From DASWJZ01 sp963761005 (GTDB taxonomy: Bacteria > Pseudomonadota > Alphaproteobacteria > Rhizobiales > Afifellaceae): a DNA stretch of 64,000 bases. Below, piece by piece: positions 17,497 to 26,131 of this stretch. The DNA lies in assembly GCA_963761005.1 (NCBI GenBank), contig CAVXFK010000027.1, positions 620,001-684,000 of the forward strand, read 5' to 3'. How positions within the stretch are numbered: the first letter of the stretch is position 1; every line of letters begins with the position of its first letter. The notes beneath the pieces were generated by a model, which did no database searches, was not told the origin of the DNA, and worked only from the letters and a program-made list of their open reading frames with translations. A program made the translations under genes and the position numbers.

Positions 17497-18425
17497 TTTG
17501 CGTCCTTTGCAATTGGCGTCAGCGAACGTTCGAGCAGGTCGCGATAAAGCCCGCGCAGCCGCGCCGTCATGGGCCGCTTGCCCGCGTCTTCGATGACGCG
17601 GCCGTCCACCTCGCGGACGGGAACGAGGCCGGCAAAGGTGCCGGTGACGAAGGCTTCGTCGGCGCCGTAGACGTCGGTCAGCGAGAAGCGCTTCTCAAGC
17701 GCGGGGATACCGGCGTCGCGCGCGACCTTCAAGACGTTGGCGCGCGTGATGCCGCCGAGGCAGTAGTCGGGGAGCGACGTCCAGAGCTCGCCCTTCCGCA
17801 CGATGAAGAAGTGCGTGGAGTTGCAGGTCGCGACGAAACCGACGGGATCGAGCATCAGCGCCTCGTCGGCGCCGGCCTTCGTCGCCTGGATGCAGGCGAG
17901 GACGCAGTTCAGCTTGGAATGCGAGTTCAGCTTCTGATCCTGCTCGGCCGGGCCGGTGCGGCGGACGTGGACTGTGAACAGCGTGATGCCGCGCTCGGCG
18001 ATCTCAGGTTTCGGCAGCTTGTATTCGGGGATGATGACGATTGTCGCCGGACCGATCGTCAGACGCGGATCCTGATAGGGCGTGCGCTTCACGCCGCGCG
18101 TCACCATCAGGCGGACATGCACGCCATCGCGCATCCCATTGGCATTGAGGCAGGCAAAAAGGCGCTTAGACAAGGCAGCGCGGTCAAGGCCGATATCCAT
18201 GTCGATCGCCTTGGCGCCCTCGTAGAGCCGGTCGAGGTGCTCCCCCAGGAAGGCGACGCCGCCGTCGTGGACGCGCAGCCCCTCCCACACTCCGTCGCCG
18301 AGGATGAAGCCGGAATCGAAGACGGAGACGACCGCCTCCCCGCGCGGCTTCAATTGCCCGTTGACCGAGATCAGAATCCCGGCGTTCCGAGGATCGTCAT
18401 CGAATTCGTGGGTTCCGGTCGCCAC
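17493..18425 (-). CDS. PLP-dependent class IV aminotransferase (BCAT/DAAT family)
   Basis: About 310 residues of fold-type IV aminotransferase. Visible marks are SVFDSGFILGDGVWEGLRVH near the N-terminus, the PLP lysine region KLNSHSKLNCVLACIQA, and DYCLGGITRANVL near the C-terminus. It could be a branched-chain or D-amino-acid aminotransferase; specificity is not decided by the sequence alone. The start is uncertain: I chose the GTG at 18425, since the longer open frame upstream is low-complexity. It leads the GNAT and sulfotransferase genes by translational coupling. Confidence 0.85.
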   Translation of the reverse strand: MATGTHEFDDDPRNAGILISVNGQLKPRGEAVVSVFDSGFILGDGVWEGLRVHDGGVAFLGEHLDRLYEGAKAIDMDIGLDRAALSKRLFACLNANGMRDGVHVRLMVTRGVKRTPYQDPRLTIGPATIVIIPEYKLPKPEIAERGITLFTVHVRRTGPAEQDQKLNSHSKLNCVLACIQATKAGADEALMLDPVGFVATCNSTHFFIVRKGELWTSLPDYCLGGITRANVLKVARDAGIPALEKRFSLTDVYGADEAFVTGTFAGLVPVREVDGRVIEDAGKRPMTARLRGLYRDLLERSLTPIAKDAK

Positions 18426-18492
18426 GGCAAAGCCATGCCACGGCGGCGACAAAAGACGGAAGTGGAATTTCCGGGGCCCGTTGCCCCACGGA

Positions 18493-18768
18493 TCAGTTGC
18501 GGTACTTCTGGATCTTGGTCGTGCGCAGGCCGGCCAGCCCGTGCTGGTCGATCGACATCTGCCAGGAGAGGAACTCCTCAACCGTCAGCGTATAGCGCTC
18601 ACAGGCCTCTTCCAGGCTCAAGAGGCCGCCGCGCACCGCGGCCACGACCTCCGCCTTGCGACGGATGACCCAGCGCTTGGTGCTCGTCGACGGAAGATCG
18701 GCGATCGTCAGCGGGCTCCCGTCTGGTCCAATCACGTATTTCACGCGCGGACGGATGTGCTCGGCCAT
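18493..18768 (-). CDS. sciP: CtrA inhibitory protein SciP (DUF1153)
   Basis: A 91-residue DUF1153 protein, full length for SciP. The helix-turn-helix is in KRWVIRRKAEVVAAVRGG followed by LSLEEACERYTLTVEEFLSW, and the strongly conserved end SIDQHGLAGLRTTKIQKYR is present. SciP binds CtrA and blocks its activation of target promoters in G1-phase. Its location a few kilobases from ctrA and chpT places three members of the CtrA control circuit in one region. Confidence 0.92.
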   Translation of the reverse strand: MAEHIRPRVKYVIGPDGSPLTIADLPSTSTKRWVIRRKAEVVAAVRGGLLSLEEACERYTLTVEEFLSWQMSIDQHGLAGLRTTKIQKYRN

Positions 18769-18931
18769 GAATATGACTCTTACGCAACTACAGCTATCAC
18801 CCTGCTTCTAAGGTGCTTCCCCTTAAAAATCGGCTAAGTGACACCCTTGAATTCCTTTAGGATTTGGCAACGGACGGCCCTTGCTGGCGGGGTCTTCTGC
18901 GCCTAGTTTCCGTGGCGCCGGAGCAAGTTTC

Positions 18932-20090
18932 ATGCTGGACATAGACCTTAATATTCCCGGGCCGCGGGAGAAGGCGCGCGTGCTCGTCGCCATGTCGGGA
19001 GGGGTCGATTCCTCGGTCGTGGCGGCGCTCGTCCGCTGCGCCGGATACGACGTGGTCGGCGTCACGCTGCAGCTCTATGACCACGGCGCGGCGACGCACC
19101 GTGCCGGCTCCTGCTGCGCCGGCCAGGACATCCACGACGCGCGCGAGGTCGCAGCGCGGCTCGGCATTCCGCACTACGTGCTCGACTACGAGGCGCGTTT
19201 CCGCGAAGCCGTCATCGAGCCGTTCGCCGAGAGCTACGCAATCGGCGAGACTCCGATCCCCTGCGTCGCCTGTAACCAGACGGTCAAGTTCGCCGACCTC
19301 TTCCGCACCGCACGCGAGCTCGGCGCCGACGCGATGGCGACCGGGCACTATGTGCGCTCGCGGCTTGTCGACGGTCGGCGGGCGCTCTTCCGGCCGCGCG
19401 ATCTCGAGCGCGACCAGAGCTACTTCCTCTTCGCGACCACGCGGCCACAGCTCGACTTCCTGCGCTTTCCGCTCGGCGACCTGACCAAGGACGAGACGCG
19501 CGCGATCGCGCGCGAGGCGGGACTGACGGTCGCCGACAAGCACGACAGCCAGGACATCTGCTTCGTGCCGCAGGGCCGCTATTCCGACGTCGTGGAGAAG
19601 CTCAAGCCCGGCGCCGTCCGCCCCGGTGAGATCGTGCATCTCGACGGGCGCGTGCTCGGCCGGCATGACGGCGTGATCCGCTACACGGTCGGCCAGCGGC
19701 GCGGGCTCGGCATCGCCGCCGGCGAAGCGCTCTTCGTGGTGCGGCTCGACGCGGAGAACGCGCGGGTCATCGTCGGGCCGCGCGAGGCCCTCGCAACGCG
19801 CACGATCGCGCTTCGCGATTTCAATTGGCTTGGGGACGGTGCTGTCAGCGATTTTGTGGAACGCGAGGCATCCAGTCTTCGCTCGCGTCCGCTCGACACG
19901 TCCGCCGATGGCGGCACTTCTCCGCCTTCAGGCCGGACGGCCGGTCGTCGAGCTTGCCAGCGACGAGCTCGGCGTCGCGCCGGGCCAGGCCTGTGTGCTT
20001 TATGACACCGAGGGAGCGGAGGCGCGCGTTCTCGGCGGTGGCACGATCGAAGCGCGGCTCGGCGGCGCCGCGCACGCCGAGGCGGCGTAA
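18932..20090 (+). CDS. mnmA: tRNA-specific 2-thiouridylase MnmA, frameshifted
   Basis: MnmA puts the 2-thio group on U34 of tRNA-Lys, Glu and Gln. The PP-loop SGGVDSSV is at residues about 21-28, the first catalytic Cys lies in CVACNQTVK, and the second in SQDICFVP. The end of the protein (VFARVRSTRPP, GVAPGQACVLYD, RVLGGGTIEA) is encoded in the next frame, so a one-base insertion lies between about 19845 and 19880. Repaired length is about 385 residues, normal for the family. As mnmA is nearly universal and nothing else is damaged, a sequence error is likely. The ATG at 18932 was chosen as the start that leaves a short leader before the PP-loop. Confidence 0.88.
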
Positions 20091-20216
20091 ACGTTTCGGC
20101 AATATCTGCGCCCGGCCTCTTGATCCAACGCAACACATCTTCAACGGAACTTCGCGAAGATGCCCGCCGTTATCCGGCAAGCGTCAAAAATTCAGACCGG
20201 AGACCGGAGAGGCGTA

Positions 20217-20555
20217 ATGGCGAGCGAATCGACGACTGCGAAGCCTGGATCGCGTTCAACCGCGAGCGAGATGGAGTCGCTTGAGGCCCAGATCGAGACA
20301 TTGAAGGGCGATATCGCGGCGATCAGCGCGACGCTCTCAGATCTCGTGAAGTCGGGCGTGCGGGAAGGGCGCGCCAAGGCTGAGCGGACGGCGGAACACT
20401 ATAAGCAACAGGGCAAGGAACAGGCGGAGGCGGCGATCGACAGCGCGCGCGCCTACGGCGAGGCGCTTGAGGGGCATATCGAACGCAATCCCTTCGCAGC
20501 AGTGCTGGTGGCGCTCGGCCTCGGATTCCTGATCGGCCTGATGTCGCGCCGCTAG
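20217..20555 (+). CDS. DUF883 (ElaB/YqjD-like) membrane-anchored protein
   Basis: A 112-residue protein with a charged helical N-terminal part (coiled-coil-like MESLEAQIETLKGDIAAISA) and one C-terminal membrane segment, AAVLVALGLGFLIGLMSRR, with the RR end typical of the ElaB/YqjD group. E. coli YqjD binds ribosomes at the inner membrane in stationary phase; that role here is an inference. It lies five bases before the next membrane-protein gene. Confidence 0.8.
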   Translation: MASESTTAKPGSRSTASEMESLEAQIETLKGDIAAISATLSDLVKSGVREGRAKAERTAEHYKQQGKEQAEAAIDSARAYGEALEGHIERNPFAAVLVALGLGFLIGLMSRR

Positions 20556-20560
20556 GGCCG

Positions 20561-20989
20561 ATGCTGAAGCTTGCAAGCTCAATCGGGCTCGCGCTCGCGC
20601 TTTCCGAATTGAAGCAGCGCATGCGCCGGCTCGTGGCGCAGGGCGTGATGGGGCTCCTCAGCGGCGTCTTCTTCCTGATCGGCCTCTGCTTCCTGCTCGT
20701 CGCGGCGCATCTCTACCTTTCGCGCCTCCTGAACCCGATCGCTTCCGCCTCGATCATCGGCGGCGTGCTGATCTTCGTCGCTTTGATCCTGTTCTTGGCG
20801 GCGCGGATGAAGGGCGCAGGCGCGCCATCACATGCGCCGACTCCGCAGGCGGCCAGCGTCGAAGAGAACATGGCGAAGCTCAGCCGAGCGGTCGGATCGA
20901 CGCCGCTCGCAAATCCCGCCGTCGTCATCGCCGGGCTCGCGCTTCTTCTCGGCTTCCTCTTCGGCCGCCGCACCAGGAGCGACGACTAG
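20561..20989 (+). CDS. Phage holin superfamily III (DUF1469-like) membrane protein
   Basis: A 142-residue protein with three predicted membrane segments: residues about 32-53, 62-84 and near the C-terminus (AVVIAGLALLLGFLFG). The pattern and the link with a DUF883 gene upstream match the YqjD-YqjE-YqjK type of cluster, in which this is the YqjE position. There is no phage here, so 'holin' is only a family name. The pair is probably one transcript. Confidence 0.75.
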   Translation: MLKLASSIGLALALSELKQRMRRLVAQGVMGLLSGVFFLIGLCFLLVAAHLYLSRLLNPIASASIIGGVLIFVALILFLAARMKGAGAPSHAPTPQAASVEENMAKLSRAVGSTPLANPAVVIAGLALLLGFLFGRRTRSDD

Positions 20990-21050
20990 AGCCGTCCTTA
21001 TTCCGATCGAATCGGAATGGCGGTGAAATTCCCACTTTCGGGATCATGCG

Positions 21051-21993
21051 TCAGCGGAGGGGACTCAAGAGCTCTTTCCCGGCGAAGAAGGCGGCGAGGT
21101 TGGCGAGCATCAGGTCGCCCATCGCGCGCCGCGTCTCGACCGTCGCGCTTCCCTGATGCGGCTGCAGAACCACGTTCTCCATCGCAAAGAGCGTCGGGCG
21201 GCACGTTGGGCTCGTCGGCAAAGACATCGAGACCGGCGCCGCCGAGCCTGCCTTCCTCAAGGGCTGCGACCAGTGCCGGCTCGTCGACGACGGAGCCGCG
21301 CGCGATATTGATCAGGATGCCCTGCGGCCCGAGCGCATCGAGGACGCGCCGGTCGACAAGCTTCTCGGTCTCGCGCCCGCCGGGGACGATGACGATCAAG
21401 ACGCGCGAGTCGGCGGCGAGCTGCACGAGGTCGGGATAGTGGCGATACGGAACGTCCGGGCGCGGGTTGCGGCTGTGATAGGCGACCTCGCAGTGGAAGG
21501 CCTTGAGCTTCTCGGCGATCGTCTGTCCGATCCGTCCCATGCCGAGCATGCCGACCTTGGCTCCGGCGATCGAGCGCGTAAACGGCGGCAAGCCATCCCG
21601 CACCCAACGGCCCTCTCGGATGTAGCGGTCGTAAGCGACGAGCTTGCGCGTCACCGCGAGGAGGAGGGCGATCGCAAGATTGGCGACGTCGTCATCGAGG
21701 ACGCCCGGCGTATTGCAGACGATCACGCCGCGCTTTTTGGCATGCGCCACGTCGATCGCGTCGGTGCCGACGCCGACGGAACTGATGATCTTGAGATTCG
21801 GGAGCGCGTCGATCAGCGCGGCGTCGGCGCCGTGGTGGCCGCCGGTGGCGATGGCGCGAATGCGCGGTGCAAGCTCCTTCAGAAGTGCGTCCGGGTCCGT
21901 CGCCTCGTGCAGCTTGTAGAGCGTGTAGTCACGCGCGAGCGCCTGCATGACATGCGGCATCTGCTCTCCGATGACGAGTACTTCGGGCTTCAT
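21051..21993 (-). CDS. D-isomer 2-hydroxyacid dehydrogenase, frameshifted
   Basis: An NAD(P)-dependent D-2-hydroxyacid dehydrogenase, about 313 residues when repaired. The nucleotide loop is GMLGMGRIGQTIAEKL, the catalytic Arg is in NIARGSVVDEPAL and the Glu in LDVFADEPNVPP. Directly after that the frame breaks: the remaining segment, with the catalytic His in LQPHQGSATVETRRAMGDL, continues in the next frame to 21051. Dropping one base from the GGG at 21196-21198 (a CCC on the coding strand) restores VPPTLFAMENV. It is probably a glyoxylate/hydroxypyruvate-type reductase. Confidence 0.85.
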
Positions 21994-22158
21994 GATCGCT
22001 CCTGAAATTCAACAGAGACCGCGCGTGGCTTTGCTGGGATACCGAGCCGACGAGGGAACCGACCTCATTTCGCCGGCGTTAATCTGACAGCCAACGCCGC
22101 CAGTCGTCGATCGGCTGAGGGGGCGAACACGCGGTCGGCGACCGGAGGAGAATCTGAA

Positions 22159-22314
22159 ATGCTCGGCACCATACTGATCATCATCCTCATTCTGATCCTG
22201 ATCGGGGCGATTCCGAACTGGGGTTATAGTCGCAGCTGGGGGTACGCCCCCTCCGGCACGGTCGGGGTGATCCTCATTGTCGTCGTCGTGCTGTTGCTGA
22301 TGGGTCGAATCTGA
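22159..22314 (+). CDS. DUF3309 small membrane protein
   Basis: A 51-residue protein with two hydrophobic stretches around a conserved loop: MLGTILIIILILILIGAI, then NWGYSRSWGYAPSG and VGVILIVVVVLLLMGRI. This is the DUF3309 family found in Rhizobiales and other proteobacteria. A strong ribosome site GGAGGAG stands eight bases before the ATG. The function is unknown; members are often linked to stress genes, and here a universal stress protein lies next to it on the other strand. Confidence 0.85.
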   Translation: MLGTILIIILILILIGAIPNWGYSRSWGYAPSGTVGVILIVVVVLLLMGRI

Positions 22315-22335
22315 ATCTGGGCCGGGCTGCCAGCG

Positions 22336-23172
22336 TCAGTGCGCCATCAGAACCGGCAGCGTCATCATGCGCAGGATGTCGGTCGTGGCGCCGCCGAACA
22401 CCGTCTCGCGCAGGCGCGAATGCCCGAAGCAGCCTAGCGTCAGGAGATCGGCGCTGAACTCCGCCGCATGCTTCAGGATCTCTTCGGCGACCGAGCGCCC
22501 GTCGCTCCTCGACAATGAAAGCGTCAGCGGCTTCACGCCGTGACGCGCGAACGCCTCGGCGAGGCGGCTTAGCGTGGATCCGCCGCGCGGGCTGTCGACT
22601 GCGAGGAGTTGAAGCTCCGCGTCGGGCCTGAGCAGCGACAGACAGTCGAACGCCGCGCGCGAAGCCTCGCGCGATCCGTTCCAGGCGACGAGCACGCGCT
22701 TGCCGATAGCGGGGATGGCGCCGACGCTCGGCACGATAAGCACCGGCCGGCCGGCGTTCAGCACCAACTCGTCCGGTGTGTATCCGGACGCCGCCGGGAT
22801 CGCGTCCTGGTATTGCGCGGCGACGACGAGGTCTGCAGCATTTGCCAGCGTCGCGGCGGCGCGCATCGTCGGCTCGTCGCCGGCATCCGTGGTGCTCCAC
22901 TCATAGGCGACGCCGGCGCGCTCTGCGCCCGCGCGGAACGCCGCCTCGACCGCCTTGGCGTCTTCCTGGAAGGCCTCCTGCTGCGCCACGATGAACTCGG
23001 TCGACATCGACACGGTGGCATCGGCGTAGACGATGACCGCCGGGATTACGTGGAAGCCGATCAGCGTGGCGCCGTGCGCGGCGGCAAGCGGGGCCGCCGC
23101 GTCGAGCAGCCGGTCCACCACGCCCGCGGTTGGGAGATGAACCGCAATCGTCTTCAATGCTGTGCCGCTCAA
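22336..23172 (-). CDS. Universal stress protein (UspA family, tandem)
   Basis: A 278-residue protein with two Usp domains. The first begins ALKTIAVHLPTAG; the second begins GKRVLVAWNGSREASRAA and ends with the ATP-binding type motif GCFGHSRLRETVFGGATTDIL. The G-2x-G-9x-G pattern of nucleotide-binding Usp proteins is seen only in the second half. These cytoplasmic proteins are induced by stress and starvation. It stands alone, 220 bases before the tRNA gene; I see nothing in that spacer. Confidence 0.85.
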   Translation of the reverse strand: MSGTALKTIAVHLPTAGVVDRLLDAAAPLAAAHGATLIGFHVIPAVIVYADATVSMSTEFIVAQQEAFQEDAKAVEAAFRAGAERAGVAYEWSTTDAGDEPTMRAAATLANAADLVVAAQYQDAIPAASGYTPDELVLNAGRPVLIVPSVGAIPAIGKRVLVAWNGSREASRAAFDCLSLLRPDAELQLLAVDSPRGGSTLSRLAEAFARHGVKPLTLSLSRSDGRSVAEEILKHAAEFSADLLTLGCFGHSRLRETVFGGATTDILRMMTLPVLMAH

Positions 23173-23393
23173 AGCCTGCCCCCGCCTGAGAAACGCCGAC
23201 CAGAAATGGCGGCCGGCGGCGCGATCTTACAGAAGCGAAGGGCAAGAACAAATGTCTGAAGCATTAGACGGCGCCCGAGCCGCCGGCGTCCGGCGCTTCC
23301 GGCTCATGTTTCACCCTCCGGTGCCGCGCGCCCGGCCCGCCGACGCCCCGTGCTTGACCCTCCCGCGGGCCAAACGTATATGCCCGCGACCGG

Positions 23394-23470
23394 GGCGGAG
23401 TAGCTCAGTTGGTTAGAGCAGCGGAATCATAATCCGCGTGTCGGGGGTTCGAGTCCCTCCTCCGCTACCA
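23394..23470 (+). tRNA. tRNA-Met (anticodon CAU)
   Basis: A complete 77-base cloverleaf with encoded CCA. The acceptor stem GGCGGAG pairs with CTCCGCT (first pair G-U), the anticodon stem GCGGA/TCCGC closes the loop ATCATAA with anticodon CAT at 23428-23430, and the T arm contains GGTTCGAGTCC. An elongator Met tRNA is most likely; an Ile2 tRNA with lysidine cannot be fully excluded. Its 3' end is the insertion site of the genomic island. Confidence 0.93.
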
Positions 23471-25061
23471 CCGTTATCATCCGATCGCGAGGGTCAGGCA
23501 GGTTACCGCTGGCCGCCACGAAGAGTTCGGCGGGCTCAGCTTGAATTTCCACGAGAAGTGCTCCCCGACCCGAGGCGGGACGGATCGTAATGTGATCGAC
23601 TAGTGATCTCAGGATCAGTCCGGCTTCCGCTGCAGTCTTTTCGTCCGAGCTCAGAGCCTCCTCGAGCGTCGCAATCTTCTTCTTGAACAGGATCTCTGGG
23701 CGCGGAACTGGCGCGCGACGACGACGTGCTTTCGGGTGGGGGAGGCTCTTGGACGCTGCAGCTTTTTCGCTCTCAAGGCGCATCAGGGTGTCTCGGAGGC
23801 TCGGGCTGTCCGTGCCCTCTGTGATCGCTTGAACGATGCGCTCGATCTTCGCCTGGAGCTCTTCCAACCGCCTCTCGGTCGTCATGTTGGCCTGCGAGGC
23901 AGCCGCTCTCAGTCGATTCAGCTCAAGGTTAAATTCCCGCACGAACTCGACGAGGAGCTCCGGATTGCAAAGGTGCTGTTTCAAGCCGGCCAGCACGCGG
24001 CGCTCAAGCTGGTTCACCGAAATCTGCCTGCCGTTGCTGCAGGTTCCCCTCTCGCGGTGTGTTGCACAGCCGTACTTGCCAGGTCGAGCTATGGTGAAGG
24101 ATCCTCCGCACTCGCCGCAGACCAGAAGGCCGGAAAGGAGACGCTTGGGCCGCCTCGCGGTCTCCGGACGTCGTGTTCCATAACTTGCCTTCCTTGCCTG
24201 CACCCTTTCCCAAAGTTCATCTGGTATGATTCGCAGTTGCGGAACCTCGACCGTGACCCACTCGCTCTTTGGATTCGGCCTGGAAATTCGTTTGCCGGTC
24301 TCCGGATCTTTCGCCATTCGGACCCGGTTGTAGATGAGCAGGCCTCGATAGAGGTCATTTTGCAGGATGCCATTACGACGGCCGCGGTGACCATTGATTG
24401 TCGAGGCGTTCCATTCTCCCCCCTTCGGTCCGGGTACACCTCGGACATTCAACTGAGCAGCGATCGTTCGAGGCGAAAGACCGTTTTTGTAGGCTTCGAA
24501 AATTTCTCGAACGATCTGAGCGTCTTGGTCTTTGATAACACGTTGCCCTCTGATCAGGTCGCCGCCATCGTCGATGGAACGGACAACTTGGTATCCATAT
24601 GCGCGCCCGCCGGCTGCGAAGCCGGCCGCAATGCGTCCTCGCTGACCGCGCCTGATCTTCGAGGCAAGATCTTTGAGGAACAGAGCGTTCATCGTCCCCT
24701 TCAGGCCGATGTGCAGCTCGTTGACGACCCCCTCAGCTAACGTGCAGATGGAGACGTCGGAGTAGGAAAGCCGCTTATAAATTCCCGCTACGTCCTCCTG
24801 GTCGCGGGACAAGCGATCAAGAGCTTCCGCAAGCGCCACTTCAAAGTTGTTGGATTTTGCAGCCTTGAGAAGCGCATTCATACCGGGCCTGTTGGCGAGA
24901 CTTGCTCCGCTGGCCGCTCGATCGGTATAAGTGCCAACCACTCTCCAACCCTCTCGAGATGCTTTTTCTGAACACACTCGGATCTGATCCTCGATGCTGG
25001 CGTCCCGCTGAAGGTCGGAGGAGTACCTAGCGTAGATGACGGCGCGTGTAAGGTTCGGCAT
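23427..25061 (-). CDS. Large serine recombinase
   Basis: A 544-residue recombinase. The resolvase domain starts AVIYARYSSDLQRDASIEDQ, with the catalytic Ser about residue 13 and LAEALDRLSRDQED later; a recombinase domain follows (about 165-280, SPRTIAAQLNVRGVPGPKGG), then a zinc-ribbon-like region with four Cys (CGECGG and CATHRERGTC), and a coiled-coil C-terminus. The final residues EEGLEPPTRGL are encoded by the tRNA-Met gene read backwards, and the TGA stop (23427-23429) overlaps the anticodon loop. It lies five bases after the tyrosine recombinase gene, so all three recombinases may be one transcript. The start is the ATG at 25061. Confidence 0.9.
   Translation of the reverse strand: MPNLTRAVIYARYSSDLQRDASIEDQIRVCSEKASREGWRVVGTYTDRAASGASLANRPGMNALLKAAKSNNFEVALAEALDRLSRDQEDVAGIYKRLSYSDVSICTLAEGVVNELHIGLKGTMNALFLKDLASKIRRGQRGRIAAGFAAGGRAYGYQVVRSIDDGGDLIRGQRVIKDQDAQIVREIFEAYKNGLSPRTIAAQLNVRGVPGPKGGEWNASTINGHRGRRNGILQNDLYRGLLIYNRVRMAKDPETGKRISRPNPKSEWVTVEVPQLRIIPDELWERVQARKASYGTRRPETARRPKRLLSGLLVCGECGGSFTIARPGKYGCATHRERGTCSNGRQISVNQLERRVLAGLKQHLCNPELLVEFVREFNLELNRLRAAASQANMTTERRLEELQAKIERIVQAITEGTDSPSLRDTLMRLESEKAAASKSLPHPKARRRRAPVPRPEILFKKKIATLEEALSSDEKTAAEAGLILRSLVDHITIRPASGRGALLVEIQAEPAELFVAASGNLPDPRDRMITVVAEEGLEPPTRGL
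23457..23473. repeat. attL: tRNA 3' end core, left boundary of island
   Basis: CTCCTCCGCTACCACCG covers the last 14 bases of the tRNA-Met gene and the next three. The same 17 bases recur at 63770-63786, 40.3 kb away. This is what integration of an element into a tRNA 3' end leaves behind: the gene is kept whole on one side and a copy of the core marks the other. Confidence 0.85.
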
Positions 25062-25066
25062 ATCGG

Positions 25067-26131
25067 TTACCCTGCCTGCCGCAGCAGGCGCGTCTTCAGA
25101 TCGGCGACAGTAGCGGAATGTCGGCGAGCCGCGGCTGTGCTGCGGGAGAGATTGTAATAGCGATTCCCAATTTCTGGCGAGGTGTGCTGTAGAATGCCGG
25201 GTGTCAGCCCAACCTTCTCCGGCGCGTCCATCGCGAGGAAGGTTGCGGCGGCGCGGCGGAAGTCGTGCAACGCCATAGAAGTTCCGAAGGCCGCGGTGGT
25301 GCGGCGGACGACCAAAGCGTAGATTGCACCGGCGTTGAGAACTGTTCCGTGCTGCCCTACCCAAAGCGCGTCGTGGTTTCGGCGGCGGAGGAGCCTGGGC
25401 CGGATGTCGTCTAGATAGCGCCGCAAGAAGGGGACGAGCAGCTCGGGCACCGGCCAGTAGTCCATTCGCTTGGACTTCGTGTCTTCCGGGAAGAGGCAGA
25501 GCACAACGCGGTCGCTGGCGATATCGAGATGCCGATCGATCGTGAGTGCGGAGAGGCTGCGGCGGCGGATGGGCCACAGGCTGAGAACTGCGATGATGAG
25601 CCCGTCGCGGTATTCGATCTCGCGCTTTCGGTGCCCACGATCCCGAAGGTCGTCGGCCCCCTCCATGAGGGCGATGCCCAATTGAAGCGTGCGGTGCGCC
25701 GGAACGAGTTGCGGGAACCGGTCCTCGCTGGTGGCTCGCGCCTGCAGGCGTGTCTTCAAAGCCAGGAGCCAGCGCCAGTCGCGCTGAGGTGCGACCAGCC
25801 GGGCACCCATATAGAGAAGTGCGATCGTCACGGCGACGGAGCTTGAGGCCATGCCTGCGGAGAGGTGCTCGACATAGCGGCGCACACGCGCCGGCGTGAT
25901 GCGGTCGATGGCAGGTAGCTGCAGGGCCTTGGGATCGTGTTCGGCCAGGAATCCCAACCAGCGCCGCCACGCGAAGCGGATCGACCTGCGGCTGCCCTCA
26001 GCAAGATGGACGCCGGCGCCACGCTTCTCATCGAAGACGTCGCCGGGCGCATAGGCGGCCTCGAAGAGCTGATGGTCTTCCGCCGGCCAAAGCCTTTCGG
26101 GAAGGTGTTTGAGCTTGCGGGGCGCCTTCAT
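25067..26131 (-). CDS. Tyrosine recombinase/integrase
   Basis: A 354-residue phage-integrase-type protein. Catalytic residues can be placed in LWPIRRRSLSALTI (first Arg), MALHDFRRAAATF (His-x-x-Arg) and GILQHTSPEIGNRYYNLS (His and the Tyr nucleophile). An N-terminal core-binding region precedes them. Its start overlaps the end of the upstream recombinase by four bases, so the two are translationally coupled and probably work together, as paired recombinases do in other mobile elements. Confidence 0.88.
   Translation of the reverse strand: MKAPRKLKHLPERLWPAEDHQLFEAAYAPGDVFDEKRGAGVHLAEGSRRSIRFAWRRWLGFLAEHDPKALQLPAIDRITPARVRRYVEHLSAGMASSSVAVTIALLYMGARLVAPQRDWRWLLALKTRLQARATSEDRFPQLVPAHRTLQLGIALMEGADDLRDRGHRKREIEYRDGLIIAVLSLWPIRRRSLSALTIDRHLDIASDRVVLCLFPEDTKSKRMDYWPVPELLVPFLRRYLDDIRPRLLRRRNHDALWVGQHGTVLNAGAIYALVVRRTTAAFGTSMALHDFRRAAATFLAMDAPEKVGLTPGILQHTSPEIGNRYYNLSRSTAAARRHSATVADLKTRLLRQAG

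Noticed and set aside
20561..20989. Phage lysis holin
   Set aside because: The family name is misleading: there are no phage genes around and the pairing with a DUF883 gene is typical of a housekeeping membrane pair.
23427..25970. An 847-residue version of the serine recombinase
   Set aside because: The first 303 residues are antisense-like and overlap the tyrosine recombinase gene; the ATG at 25061 starts directly before the resolvase domain.
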